A DNA stretch of 5,118 nucleotides, from assembly GCA_947177115.1 (NCBI GenBank), contig CAMWTG010000210.1, positions 1 to 5,118 on the forward strand, in the 5' to 3' direction. Positions 1 to 5,030 of this stretch are shown piece by piece (the first letter of the stretch is position 1; the number at the start of each line of letters is the position of its first letter). Below the pieces are notes generated by a model. The model ran no database searches and was not told the origin of the DNA. It saw nothing but the letters and a program-made list of their open reading frames with translations. Source of the stretch: an uncultured Clostridia bacterium (GTDB taxonomy: Bacteria > Bacillota > Clostridia > Oscillospirales > Oscillospiraceae). A program made the position numbers and the translations under genes.

Positions 1-1
1 G

Positions 2-322
2 TCCTGTGAGGTTCACCCGGAAAGTGGAGTAGCCGCCTTCGTGGCGGGCCAGCTTTTCTTCATTAAGATATACCTCCGCCGTCATGGCGGCTCCGGCAAA
101 TTCCAGCCAGACCTCGCTGCCATCCTCCAGGGCGGGCCGGTCCAGTTCCCGGACGTACCAGCAGGTCCCCCGGTAGTAGTCATTGCCGCCGTCCTGTCCG
201 TCGGCGGCGTTCCAGGTGTGAGGCAGCGTTACGGTTTCTCCGGATGCCTGCGCGGCCTCCAGGGGACCGGCAGCGGTTTTCACAAAGTTCCATCCGGTAT
301 CAAGCACTGTAGTGGTTCGCAT
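2..322 (-). CDS. Glycoside hydrolase family 2 enzyme, N-terminal part (truncated by window edge)
   Basis: The visible 107 residues match the start of a GH2 enzyme such as a beta-galactosidase or beta-glucuronidase, which hydrolyses terminal beta-glycosidic bonds. What is seen is the N-terminal jelly-roll sugar-binding domain: VTLPHTW at residues 31-37, DGGNDYYRG around 44-52, WYVREL at 55-60, then FAGAAMTAEVYLN at 75-87 and HEGGYSTF at 94-101. These are the usual landmarks of that domain. No signal peptide is visible, which suggests a cytoplasmic enzyme. The start is fixed by AAGGAGG at 329-335, six bases upstream of ATG. The catalytic TIM barrel lies outside the window, so substrate cannot be decided; the DGGNDYYRG style leans towards beta-galactosidase-like members. 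The gene is divergent from the AraC regulator, which suggests shared control. Confidence 0.88.
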   Translation of the reverse strand, partial: MRTTTVLDTGWNFVKTAAGPLEAAQASGETVTLPHTWNAADGQDGGNDYYRGTCWYVRELDRPALEDGSEVWLEFAGAAMTAEVYLNEEKLARHEGGYSTFRVNLTG

Positions 323-328
323 ATGGTT

Positions 329-335
329 CCTCCTT
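329..335 (-). promoter_or_regulatory. Ribosome binding site of the GH2 gene
   Basis: AAGGAGG on the minus strand sits six bases before the ATG at 322-320. It is a near-consensus Shine-Dalgarno sequence and fixes the GH2 start. Confidence 0.85.
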
Positions 336-336
336 G

Positions 337-365
337 TTGAAAAAAGACGTATTTTATGATATGAT
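337..365 (+). promoter_or_regulatory. Candidate sigma-70/SigA promoter of the AraC regulator gene
   Basis: TTGAAA at 337-342 and TATGAT at 360-365 are separated by 17 bases; each hexamer matches the consensus at five of six positions. Transcription would start near 372 and leave a leader of only about 15 bases, with the GGGGG-containing ribosome binding site (373-379) almost at the 5' end. The -10 box lies inside the bipartite motif at 349-375, so binding there would be expected to repress the regulator gene. No comparably good promoter is visible for the GH2 gene on the opposite strand; the nearest is a TAAAAT at 356-351 without a proper -35 box. Confidence 0.55.
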
Positions 366-375
366 CGAACAAAAG
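349..375. promoter_or_regulatory. Candidate operator, bipartite motif copy 1
   Basis: GTATTTT at 349-355 and CGAACAAAAG at 366-375 have half-site starts 17 bp apart. The same arrangement occurs at 3211-3237 in the other divergent intergenic region. Two contacts roughly one and a half helical turns apart would suit the two helix-turn-helix motifs of an AraC-family protein. This copy overlaps the regulator's own -10 box and the TAAAAT on the GH2 side, which suggests autoregulation. The assignment to the local regulator is inference. Confidence 0.4.
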
Positions 376-386
376 GGGGTGCGGAA

Positions 387-1598
387 ATGGATGTTTTGCA
401 GAATATTGAGCTGTTTCAGGAGCTGGTCCGCTGCAGCGGTGAGATCAGCCTGTGGCGCTATGACGGAGAGGGCAGCCTGCTCGCTTCCAATTGTCCGGAC
501 GAGGTGATCTACGACACTGCTTTTTCCCTTTCCGGATGCCGGGCCAGAATGCTGGACTATGCCGCCGCTCAGGATGCGCCGGTACTGCTGGGGACGGAGA
601 TGGGGCTGATATGGGGCGCGGCCTTTGAAAAGCGGGAAGGAAAATTATACCGGGCTTATACGCTGGGTCCGGTGTTCTTCTCGGATACCGCGTTCCGCCA
701 GATCAGGGACGGGCTGGCAAGCTATCAGGGGGCGGAAGTCTCCATTGCCTGGAAATCCCGGTTCATTGAAAGCCTTCCTCGCGTTCCCGTCTCCCAGCAT
801 ATCGTCTTTTCCAGATATATCCTGATGCTCCACTACTGTCTGACGGGAAAACACTTGCAGGCGAATGATCTGAGCGTTCTGAACGCAGCCGGCGGCCCCG
901 CCGCCGGACAAGGCCCCGGTCCCCATCGCGACCGCTATCTCATCTGGAATTCGGAACGGGCTCTGCTGCAGATGGTGCGCAACGGCGACCTCAACTATAA
1001 ATCCGCCCTCCAGAACTCCACGACGATCAGCAACGGCGTCCCTCTTCAGGGCGGCGCGCCTCTGCGGCAGGCAAAAAACTCCGTGATCGTATTCTGTTCC
1101 ATTGTCTGCCGGGCCGCCATAGAGGGCGGACTGTCTCCGGAGGAAGCCTACTCCTTGGGAGATACCTATATCCAGAGTGCGGAACATGCGAAAAGGATGG
1201 ATGAGCTGACCGGGATCTCTCTTGCTATGTACGATGACTTTATCCGCCGCGTCCACCGCTGCCGGAATGATCCGGCCCGGTCAGATGCGGTGCAGAAGTG
1301 CTGCGATTATATCGAGATGAACCTTTCCAAAAAGATCCGGGCCGCCGATCTGGCAGCGCTGGCCGGATACAGCGAATATTATATCACGCGGAAATTCAAA
1401 GCGGAGACGGGTTTTTTTATCAATGATTACATAAAATTCGCCAAAATGGAGCGGGCCAAGCTGCTCCTGCGTAGCACGGATCAGACCGTACTGGATATCG
1501 CGGAGCAGCTCGGCTTCGCCACCCGCAGCTACTTCAGCCAGGCTTTCCGGGCCATCACCGGCATGACGCCCACCCAGTTCCGGGAAAGGGAGCGGTGA
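387..1598 (+). CDS. AraC-family transcriptional regulator with N-terminal sensor region
   Basis: This 403-residue protein is a one-component DNA-binding regulator. Residues about 301-403 form a complete AraC-type double helix-turn-helix domain: the first motif is around 316-340 (IRAADLAALAGYSEYYITRKFK), and the second around 367-391 (TVLDIAEQLGFATRSYFSQAFR), ending in the typical TGMTPTQFRE. The middle section, about residues 230-295, resembles the helical linker of YesN-like regulators (RQAKNSVIVFCSIVCRAAIEGG). The N-terminal 150 residues include LGPVFFSD and look like a small-molecule sensor fold, perhaps GAF- or PocR-like, but I cannot assign it. No membrane segment is seen. The ATG at 387 has AAGGGGG seven bases upstream. 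Its position between GH2, symporter and GH1 genes suggests it senses the imported glycoside. Its stop codon abuts the stop of the convergent symporter gene. Confidence 0.9.
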   Translation: MDVLQNIELFQELVRCSGEISLWRYDGEGSLLASNCPDEVIYDTAFSLSGCRARMLDYAAAQDAPVLLGTEMGLIWGAAFEKREGKLYRAYTLGPVFFSDTAFRQIRDGLASYQGAEVSIAWKSRFIESLPRVPVSQHIVFSRYILMLHYCLTGKHLQANDLSVLNAAGGPAAGQGPGPHRDRYLIWNSERALLQMVRNGDLNYKSALQNSTTISNGVPLQGGAPLRQAKNSVIVFCSIVCRAAIEGGLSPEEAYSLGDTYIQSAEHAKRMDELTGISLAMYDDFIRRVHRCRNDPARSDAVQKCCDYIEMNLSKKIRAADLAALAGYSEYYITRKFKAETGFFINDYIKFAKMERAKLLLRSTDQTVLDIAEQLGFATRSYFSQAFRAITGMTPTQFRERER

Positions 1599-3089
1599 TC
1601 ATTTCAGATTTTCTTCGATGATCTCATGCCGGGCGGAGGCTTTCTTCTCCGCGATCCGCTTCTGGATCTTCACCATTTCCGCCTTATCCAGTTTGCAGAA
1701 CCGCATAGCGGCTAATGTAGCCAACCAGCCCAGAACCGGCAGGCCGAACTTGGCAAACATGGTCATCCAGAACAGCGCTGTGGTCATCTCATCGCCGGGC
1801 TGAGGCAGGGAGGAGGTATAGCCGATGACGGCTACGCAGGAGGTGGCGATGACCGCGCCGAAGGCGGAAATGACCTTGTCGATCAGGCTGTAGACGCCTG
1901 TAACCACGGCGGGGACGTACTTGCCGGAACGATCCAGCTCATAGTCGATAACATCCGCCATAAAGGCATTGCTGGCGGTGGTAATGCACATCATGGAGCC
2001 GCTGAGGGAGAGGTTCAGGATGATATAGATAATCATCATGGGACCCATGACAGCGATTTGCTTGGGATCACCGGCAGCAAAGAACAAAATTGTGGCTGCC
2101 GCAATGACCATACAGATGGTGCTCCAGGTGACAATCGTTTTCTTGCTGCCGAACTTTCCTGCATATTTGGCGCCCACGATAGCGAACAGTATGGAGGGAA
2201 GCATACTTACCGCCTGCAAAGTAGTGGCGATCCCCATGTTGCCGATCACAATACCAAAGAGCAGGGTGTTGATGACGGCCTGAGAGTTGGTCTGGGTCGC
2301 CAGCTTGTCGGTGGCCTGGGCCACAATGTAGCACTGGAGGGGACGGTTGCCCTTCAGGACGGAAACCATGTCCCTGATTTTCAACGGTTCCCGTTTTCTG
2401 CTGACGCCGGTGAAATTCTCCGGCTTATCAAAGGCGCTGACGCCAATGCACACCAGCACGATGCCCACCGCACCCATGCCGATGCACACCCAGCAGGCGG
2501 CGGACAGAAACGCCTGATTGTACTGCCCTCCGAACATAGGCAGCAGCACCATATTTAGCACGATCATCATGGTCATGGGAACCAGATAGTTAAAGGCGGT
2601 CGTCCACACGCCAATGAGGGGTCTCTGCTTGGGGTCGTTGGTCATGATGGCGGGAATAGTCTGGGCGGTCATATTGGTGATGGTGTAGCCAATGACGTAA
2701 ATCACGTACAGAACCGTGAACATCACCCAGCCGAAACCCTTGCTGCTCATGAAGTTGAACATGCACAGCAGCGCCACGGCCTCAATGAGAAATCCACTCG
2801 CCAGCAGTATCCGCAGCTTACCAAAACGGGTGTTGACTTTGTCGTAGAGAAAAGCCAGCAGCGGGTCGGTGACTGCGTCCAGGATACGGGTGGATGTAAG
2901 AATGTAGCCCAACGCAATTGTTCCAACGCCGTATCCGATGCTTGCGCTGTAGCTGGCCATGCCGATGAGGGAATAGACGCTCATTCCTACGAAGCCGTTG
3001 CAGGCATATAGGATGATTTGCCAGAGCTTCGCCTTTCGGTACTGAACGCCGTCCAGTTCACTTTGGGTCGGTTTTGGTTGCTTTGCCAT
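1599..3089 (-). CDS. GPH-family (MelB-like) glycoside:cation symporter
   Basis: This 496-residue, highly hydrophobic protein of the major facilitator superfamily belongs to the glycoside-pentoside-hexuronide symporters, which import sugars unmodified with Na+ or H+. About 12 membrane segments fit its length, with a hydrophilic central loop at about 219-250. Family landmarks are present: DAVTDP at 71-76, followed by LYDKVNTRFGKLR at 81-93; IPAIMTNDPKQRPL at 145-158; and MADVIDYELDRSGK at 377-390, with the conserved lysine K405 in the following helix. D71 and D75 match the spacing of the cation-binding aspartates of MelB. The start at 3089 is chosen because AGGAGG lies at 3099-3104; an in-frame ATG at 3146 would add 19 polar residues but lies upstream of the predicted transcription start near 3142. 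It is divergent from the GH1 gene, so it probably delivers that enzyme's substrate. Confidence 0.92.
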   Translation of the reverse strand: MAKQPKPTQSELDGVQYRKAKLWQIILYACNGFVGMSVYSLIGMASYSASIGYGVGTIALGYILTSTRILDAVTDPLLAFLYDKVNTRFGKLRILLASGFLIEAVALLCMFNFMSSKGFGWVMFTVLYVIYVIGYTITNMTAQTIPAIMTNDPKQRPLIGVWTTAFNYLVPMTMMIVLNMVLLPMFGGQYNQAFLSAACWVCIGMGAVGIVLVCIGVSAFDKPENFTGVSRKREPLKIRDMVSVLKGNRPLQCYIVAQATDKLATQTNSQAVINTLLFGIVIGNMGIATTLQAVSMLPSILFAIVGAKYAGKFGSKKTIVTWSTICMVIAAATILFFAAGDPKQIAVMGPMMIIYIILNLSLSGSMMCITTASNAFMADVIDYELDRSGKYVPAVVTGVYSLIDKVISAFGAVIATSCVAVIGYTSSLPQPGDEMTTALFWMTMFAKFGLPVLGWLATLAAMRFCKLDKAEMVKIQKRIAEKKASARHEIIEENLK

Positions 3090-3098
3090 AATCGTTTT

Positions 3099-3104
3099 CC
3101 TCCT
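3099..3104 (-). promoter_or_regulatory. Ribosome binding site that decides the symporter start
   Basis: AGGAGG on the minus strand lies nine bases before the ATG at 3089-3087. The alternative upstream ATG at 3146 has no comparable site, so the shorter protein is preferred. Confidence 0.82.
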
Positions 3105-3148
3105 GATAAGTTGTTCTCCATCTGTTTTCATGCGGCTCGCTGGCATTT

Positions 3149-3177
3149 ATTATAGGGAAAGTATGCGGATAGGACGA
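3149..3177 (-). promoter_or_regulatory. Candidate activator-dependent promoter of the symporter gene
   Basis: A perfect TATAAT lies at 3154-3149 on the minus strand. The hexamer 17 bases upstream is TCGTCC, a poor -35 box; TTGTTC at 3181-3176 is better but 21 bases away. A perfect -10 with a bad -35 is typical of promoters that need an activator. The start would be near 3142, giving a leader of about 52 bases. The 9-mer CGAACAAAA (plus strand, 3175-3183) overlaps the -35 region. Confidence 0.5.
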
Positions 3178-3210
3178 ACAAAAATCAGCGGCGGCAATCA
3201 ATAATTTGCT

Positions 3211-3237
3211 GTATTTTCAGAAGGCGGCGAAAAACAG
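3211..3237. promoter_or_regulatory. Candidate operator, bipartite motif copy 2
   Basis: GTATTTT at 3211-3217 and CGAAAAACAG at 3228-3237 repeat the arrangement seen at 349-375, with 17 of 27 aligned positions identical and no gap. The site lies between the two divergent promoters, roughly 60-75 bp from each -10 box. That is a normal place for an AraC-type activator serving both the symporter and GH1 genes. Binding by the local regulator is inference. Confidence 0.42.
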
Positions 3238-3263
3238 ACTGCCGTGACAAATTTCCGACTCCG

Positions 3264-3279
3264 CGATCCGGCCAGATCG
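3264..3279. promoter_or_regulatory. Near-perfect 16-bp palindrome, candidate operator of the GH1 promoter
   Basis: CGATCCGGCCAGATCG is an inverted repeat with seven of eight base pairs matching, centred between 3271 and 3272. It ends exactly one base before the TATTAT -10 box and fills most of the spacer. A dimeric repressor there would block RNA polymerase; a MerR-type activator would also bind at this position. No matching regulator gene is in the window. Confidence 0.4.
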
Positions 3280-3285
3280 TATTAT
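3280..3285 (+). promoter_or_regulatory. Candidate -10 box of the GH1 gene promoter
   Basis: TATTAT at 3280-3285 would place the transcription start near 3292 and leave a leader of about 25 bases. No good -35 hexamer is seen: the sequence 17 bases upstream is GACTCC. The promoter is therefore probably weak on its own and dependent on an activator bound upstream. Confidence 0.45.
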
Positions 3286-3316
3286 AGTAGGCCTATCAAA
3301 AGACAGGAGGCCGATT

Positions 3317-4618
3317 ATGAAACAATTTGCACCGGATTTTTTGCTGGGCGCATCCACTGCCGCCCATCAGGTAGAGGGCGGCAATGTCCACAGCGACTGC
3401 TGGGTGATGGAGAACATCCCCCATACCCTCTATGCAGACCGCTCCGGAGAGGCCGTGGATCACTACAACCGCTATGAGGAGGATATCAAACTCCTGGCAG
3501 GCGCAGGGATGAATGCCTACCGCTTTTCCATTGAGTGGGCCAGGATCGAGCCGGAGGAGGGAAAATTTGACGAAAATGAGGTAGAACACTACCGAGAGGT
3601 GATCCGCTGCTGCAAGAAGAATGGCGTAGAGCCGATGATTACGCTCCACCACTTCTCCAGTCCTGCCTGGCTCATCTCCAAAGGCGGCTGGGAGGCGGAG
3701 AGCGTCATCGAAGACTTTGTCCGCTACTGCCGCTATGTCATAGAGCGGCTGGGCAATGAGGTGACCTATGTCTGCACGATCAACGAAGCCAACATCCGCC
3801 TCCAGATCGCGGACATTATGAAGCGGTACATGATGCAGGCGCAGAAGGCCCAGGCAGCAGCCGCAAAGGATGCGGAGCACTCCCTGCAAATGGGCATCAA
3901 TCTCCAGGGGCTGCAAAAGCAGCAGGAGCTGAACGCTATGGAGGGCGCACAGGCCTTTGGCCTTGCGGACCCGAGGACGCTGCATATGTTCCAGTCCCCC
4001 TGCTCTGAGGAGGGAGACCGGATCATATGCCGGGCGCACGCTGCCGCACGGAACGCCATCAAGGAGGTTTGCCCCCATTTGCAGGTAGGACTCAGCTTTT
4101 CTTTCCACGACTTCCAGGCGCAGCCCGGGGCAGAGGACATCGCGGAGAGGGAGTGGGAGAAGGAGTTCCTCCACTATCTGCCCTACATTCAGGACGATGA
4201 CTACCTGGGTGTGCAGAATTACACCCGCTCCCTGATCGGCCCGGACGGGCTGCTGCCGGTCCCGGAAGGCGCGGAGGTCACCCAGGCGGGGTATGAGTAC
4301 TATCCTCAGGGCCTGGAACATGTCCTGCGCCGGGTGGCAAAGGACTTCGGGAAACCCCTCTATGTGACGGAAAACGGCATTGCCACCGCTGATGATACCC
4401 GCCGGACGGCTTTCATCCAAGACGCGCTGGAGGGCGTGCAGCGCTGTATCGCGGACGGCTTGCCGGTAAAGGGTTACTTCCACTGGAGCCTGCTGGACAA
4501 CTTTGAATGGCAGAAGGGTTATGCCATGACCTTCGGACTCATTGCCGTAGACCGGCAGAACGGGCAGAAACGCACCCCAAAACCCAGCTTGACTTACCTA
4601 GGATCCTGGCGGGGATAA
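3317..4618 (+). CDS. Glycoside hydrolase family 1 beta-glucosidase-type enzyme
   Basis: This 433-residue protein is a retaining GH1 enzyme that cleaves terminal beta-glucosides or related beta-glycosides. Landmarks run in order: FLLGASTAAHQVEG at 8-21 with Q18, YRFSIEWARI at 68-77, HHFSSPAW at 111-118 with H112, the acid/base segment TINEAN with E157, NYT at 301-303, the nucleophile segment YVTENG with E352, and HWSLLDNFEW at 389-398. The NFEW ending is typical of enzymes for unphosphorylated sugars, not 6-phospho-beta-glucosidases, which agrees with the neighbouring symporter and lack of PTS genes. No signal peptide is seen, so it is probably cytoplasmic. Unusual points are A in place of the common P after E157, and an extended Ala/Gln-rich helical stretch at about 162-235. 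The start has AGGAGG at 3305-3310, six bases upstream. Exact substrate is unknown. Confidence 0.93.
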   Translation: MKQFAPDFLLGASTAAHQVEGGNVHSDCWVMENIPHTLYADRSGEAVDHYNRYEEDIKLLAGAGMNAYRFSIEWARIEPEEGKFDENEVEHYREVIRCCKKNGVEPMITLHHFSSPAWLISKGGWEAESVIEDFVRYCRYVIERLGNEVTYVCTINEANIRLQIADIMKRYMMQAQKAQAAAAKDAEHSLQMGINLQGLQKQQELNAMEGAQAFGLADPRTLHMFQSPCSEEGDRIICRAHAAARNAIKEVCPHLQVGLSFSFHDFQAQPGAEDIAEREWEKEFLHYLPYIQDDDYLGVQNYTRSLIGPDGLLPVPEGAEVTQAGYEYYPQGLEHVLRRVAKDFGKPLYVTENGIATADDTRRTAFIQDALEGVQRCIADGLPVKGYFHWSLLDNFEWQKGYAMTFGLIAVDRQNGQKRTPKPSLTYLGSWRG

Positions 4619-4624
4619 ACCGTA

Positions 4625-4677
4625 CGCAAAAAACGGAGCGTTACCCACAATGTGGGACAGCGCTCCGTTTTTTTGCG
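4625..4677 (+). terminator. Strong bidirectional rho-independent terminator after the GH1 gene
   Basis: CGGAGCG at 4634-4640 pairs with CGCTCCG at 4661-4667. An A6 run precedes the left arm and a T7 run follows the right arm, and the pairing can continue through these runs into CGC at 4625-4627 and GCG at 4675-4677. The loop holds a second hairpin, CCCAC at 4644-4648 with GTGGG at 4652-4656. It lies seven bases after the GH1 stop codon and would end transcripts from either strand. Confidence 0.93.
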
Positions 4678-4853
4678 CTGAATAACCTCCGCCGCTGTGT
4701 TTCTGCGCCAGAAGCAGGCACAGTACAAGCCCGGCAATTTTGGGGAGCGCATCATTTGTAATCAGTGCGTGTCAGTAGATCACTTGCAATTAACATGGTT
4801 TCATTCATCGTCAGGATTTGTGAGCCAAACTGGACAGTATGAGGAATTGCTGA

Positions 4854-4886
4854 CTGCTATTTGACTACTGTTTCGAAAAATAGCAG
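4854..4886. repeat. Perfect 9-bp inverted repeat
   Basis: CTGCTATTT at 4854-4862 pairs perfectly with AAATAGCAG at 4878-4886 across a 15-base loop. The arms are AT-rich. It may be an operator or part of a composite terminator with the next hairpin; the sequence does not decide between these. Confidence 0.5.
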
Positions 4887-4920
4887 AAAAACCACGGGAC
4901 CATTGTGCCGCAATGGCCCC
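4886..4920 (-). terminator. Possible minus-strand terminator hairpin
   Basis: GGGACCATTG at 4896-4905 pairs with CAATGGCCCC at 4911-4920 with one mismatch and a five-base loop. Read on the minus strand, the stem is followed after four bases by a T5 run (4891-4887) and shortly after by another T5 run. This could stop transcription coming leftwards from beyond the insertion sequence. Confidence 0.42.
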
Positions 4921-4941
4921 ACAGCTTTGGTGATATGCTGT

Positions 4942-4945
4942 CTAA
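4942..4945. other. Probable left target-site duplication, CTAA
   Basis: CTAA directly precedes the putative insertion sequence end. IS5-type elements prefer YTAR targets and duplicate four bases, so CTAA fits. The right copy is outside the window, so duplication itself cannot be shown. Confidence 0.5.
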
Positions 4946-4988
4946 GGAACCTCTGATTTAATCAGCCCTACCCCGCAAGAAACAAATA

Positions 4989-4997
4989 TGGTAAAAT
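4989..4997 (+). promoter_or_regulatory. Candidate extended -10 promoter of the transposase gene
   Basis: TGGTAAAAT contains a TG extension one base before TAAAAT (4992-4997). No -35 box is seen at the normal distance, which is tolerated in extended -10 promoters. The start would be near 5004, about 27 bases before the transposase ATG. Confidence 0.4.
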
Positions 4998-5030
4998 AGA
5001 AGCACCGAAGAGATAGGGAGGAGCCCGAAA

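Larger units (their letters stand above)
4678..4941. other. Gene-free stretch between the GH1 terminator and the insertion sequence
   Basis: I see no convincing gene here. An open frame on the plus strand (about 4681-4863) lacks a start codon with a ribosome binding site and has no recognisable motif. The stretch contains two inverted repeats, at 4854-4886 and 4896-4920. It looks less GC-rich than the genes to its left. It may be the flank of a neighbouring gene separated by the insertion sequence. Confidence 0.5.

Noticed and set aside
41..340. 99-codon open frame on the plus strand opposite the GH2 gene
   Set aside because: The minus strand encodes a recognisable GH2 N-terminal domain with a strong ribosome binding site; the plus-strand frame has neither.
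645..1256. 203-codon open frame on the minus strand within the regulator gene
   Set aside because: It lies wholly inside the AraC regulator, which has clear domain homology. The antisense product has no recognisable motif.
1412..1418. T7 run in the first helix-turn-helix region of the regulator, as a possible phase-variation tract
   Set aside because: Seven bases is short for slippage control, the frame is intact, and a single occurrence is expected by chance.
3090..3146. Upstream in-frame ATG extending the symporter by 19 residues
   Set aside because: The extension is polar and unlike the family N-terminus, it lacks a ribosome binding site, and it begins upstream of the predicted transcription start. 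AGGAGG at 3099-3104 supports the start at 3089.
3209..3220. CTGTATTTTCAG semi-palindrome as a CcpA (cre) site
   Set aside because: It lacks the central CG and the TGWAA/WWCA arms of a cre consensus, and it overlaps the better supported bipartite motif.
3190..3228. GGCGGC direct repeat at 3190-3195 and 3223-3228, 33 bp apart
   Set aside because: The spacing of about three helical turns is suggestive, but the repeat is only six bases of low complexity and also frequent in the coding sequence.
3244..3477. 77-codon open frame overlapping the GH1 start
   Set aside because: It begins upstream of the candidate transcription start, overlaps the GH1 gene in another frame and has no motif.
3296..4483. 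395-codon open frame on the minus strand, antisense to the GH1 gene
   Set aside because: The opposite strand encodes a full GH1 protein with all catalytic motifs. The antisense translation has no recognisable domain and no good ribosome binding site; it is a by-product of GC-rich codon use.
4681..4863. Open plus-strand frame of about 60 codons after the terminator
   Set aside because: It has no start codon with a ribosome binding site and no recognisable similarity. It follows a strong terminator with no clear promoter.
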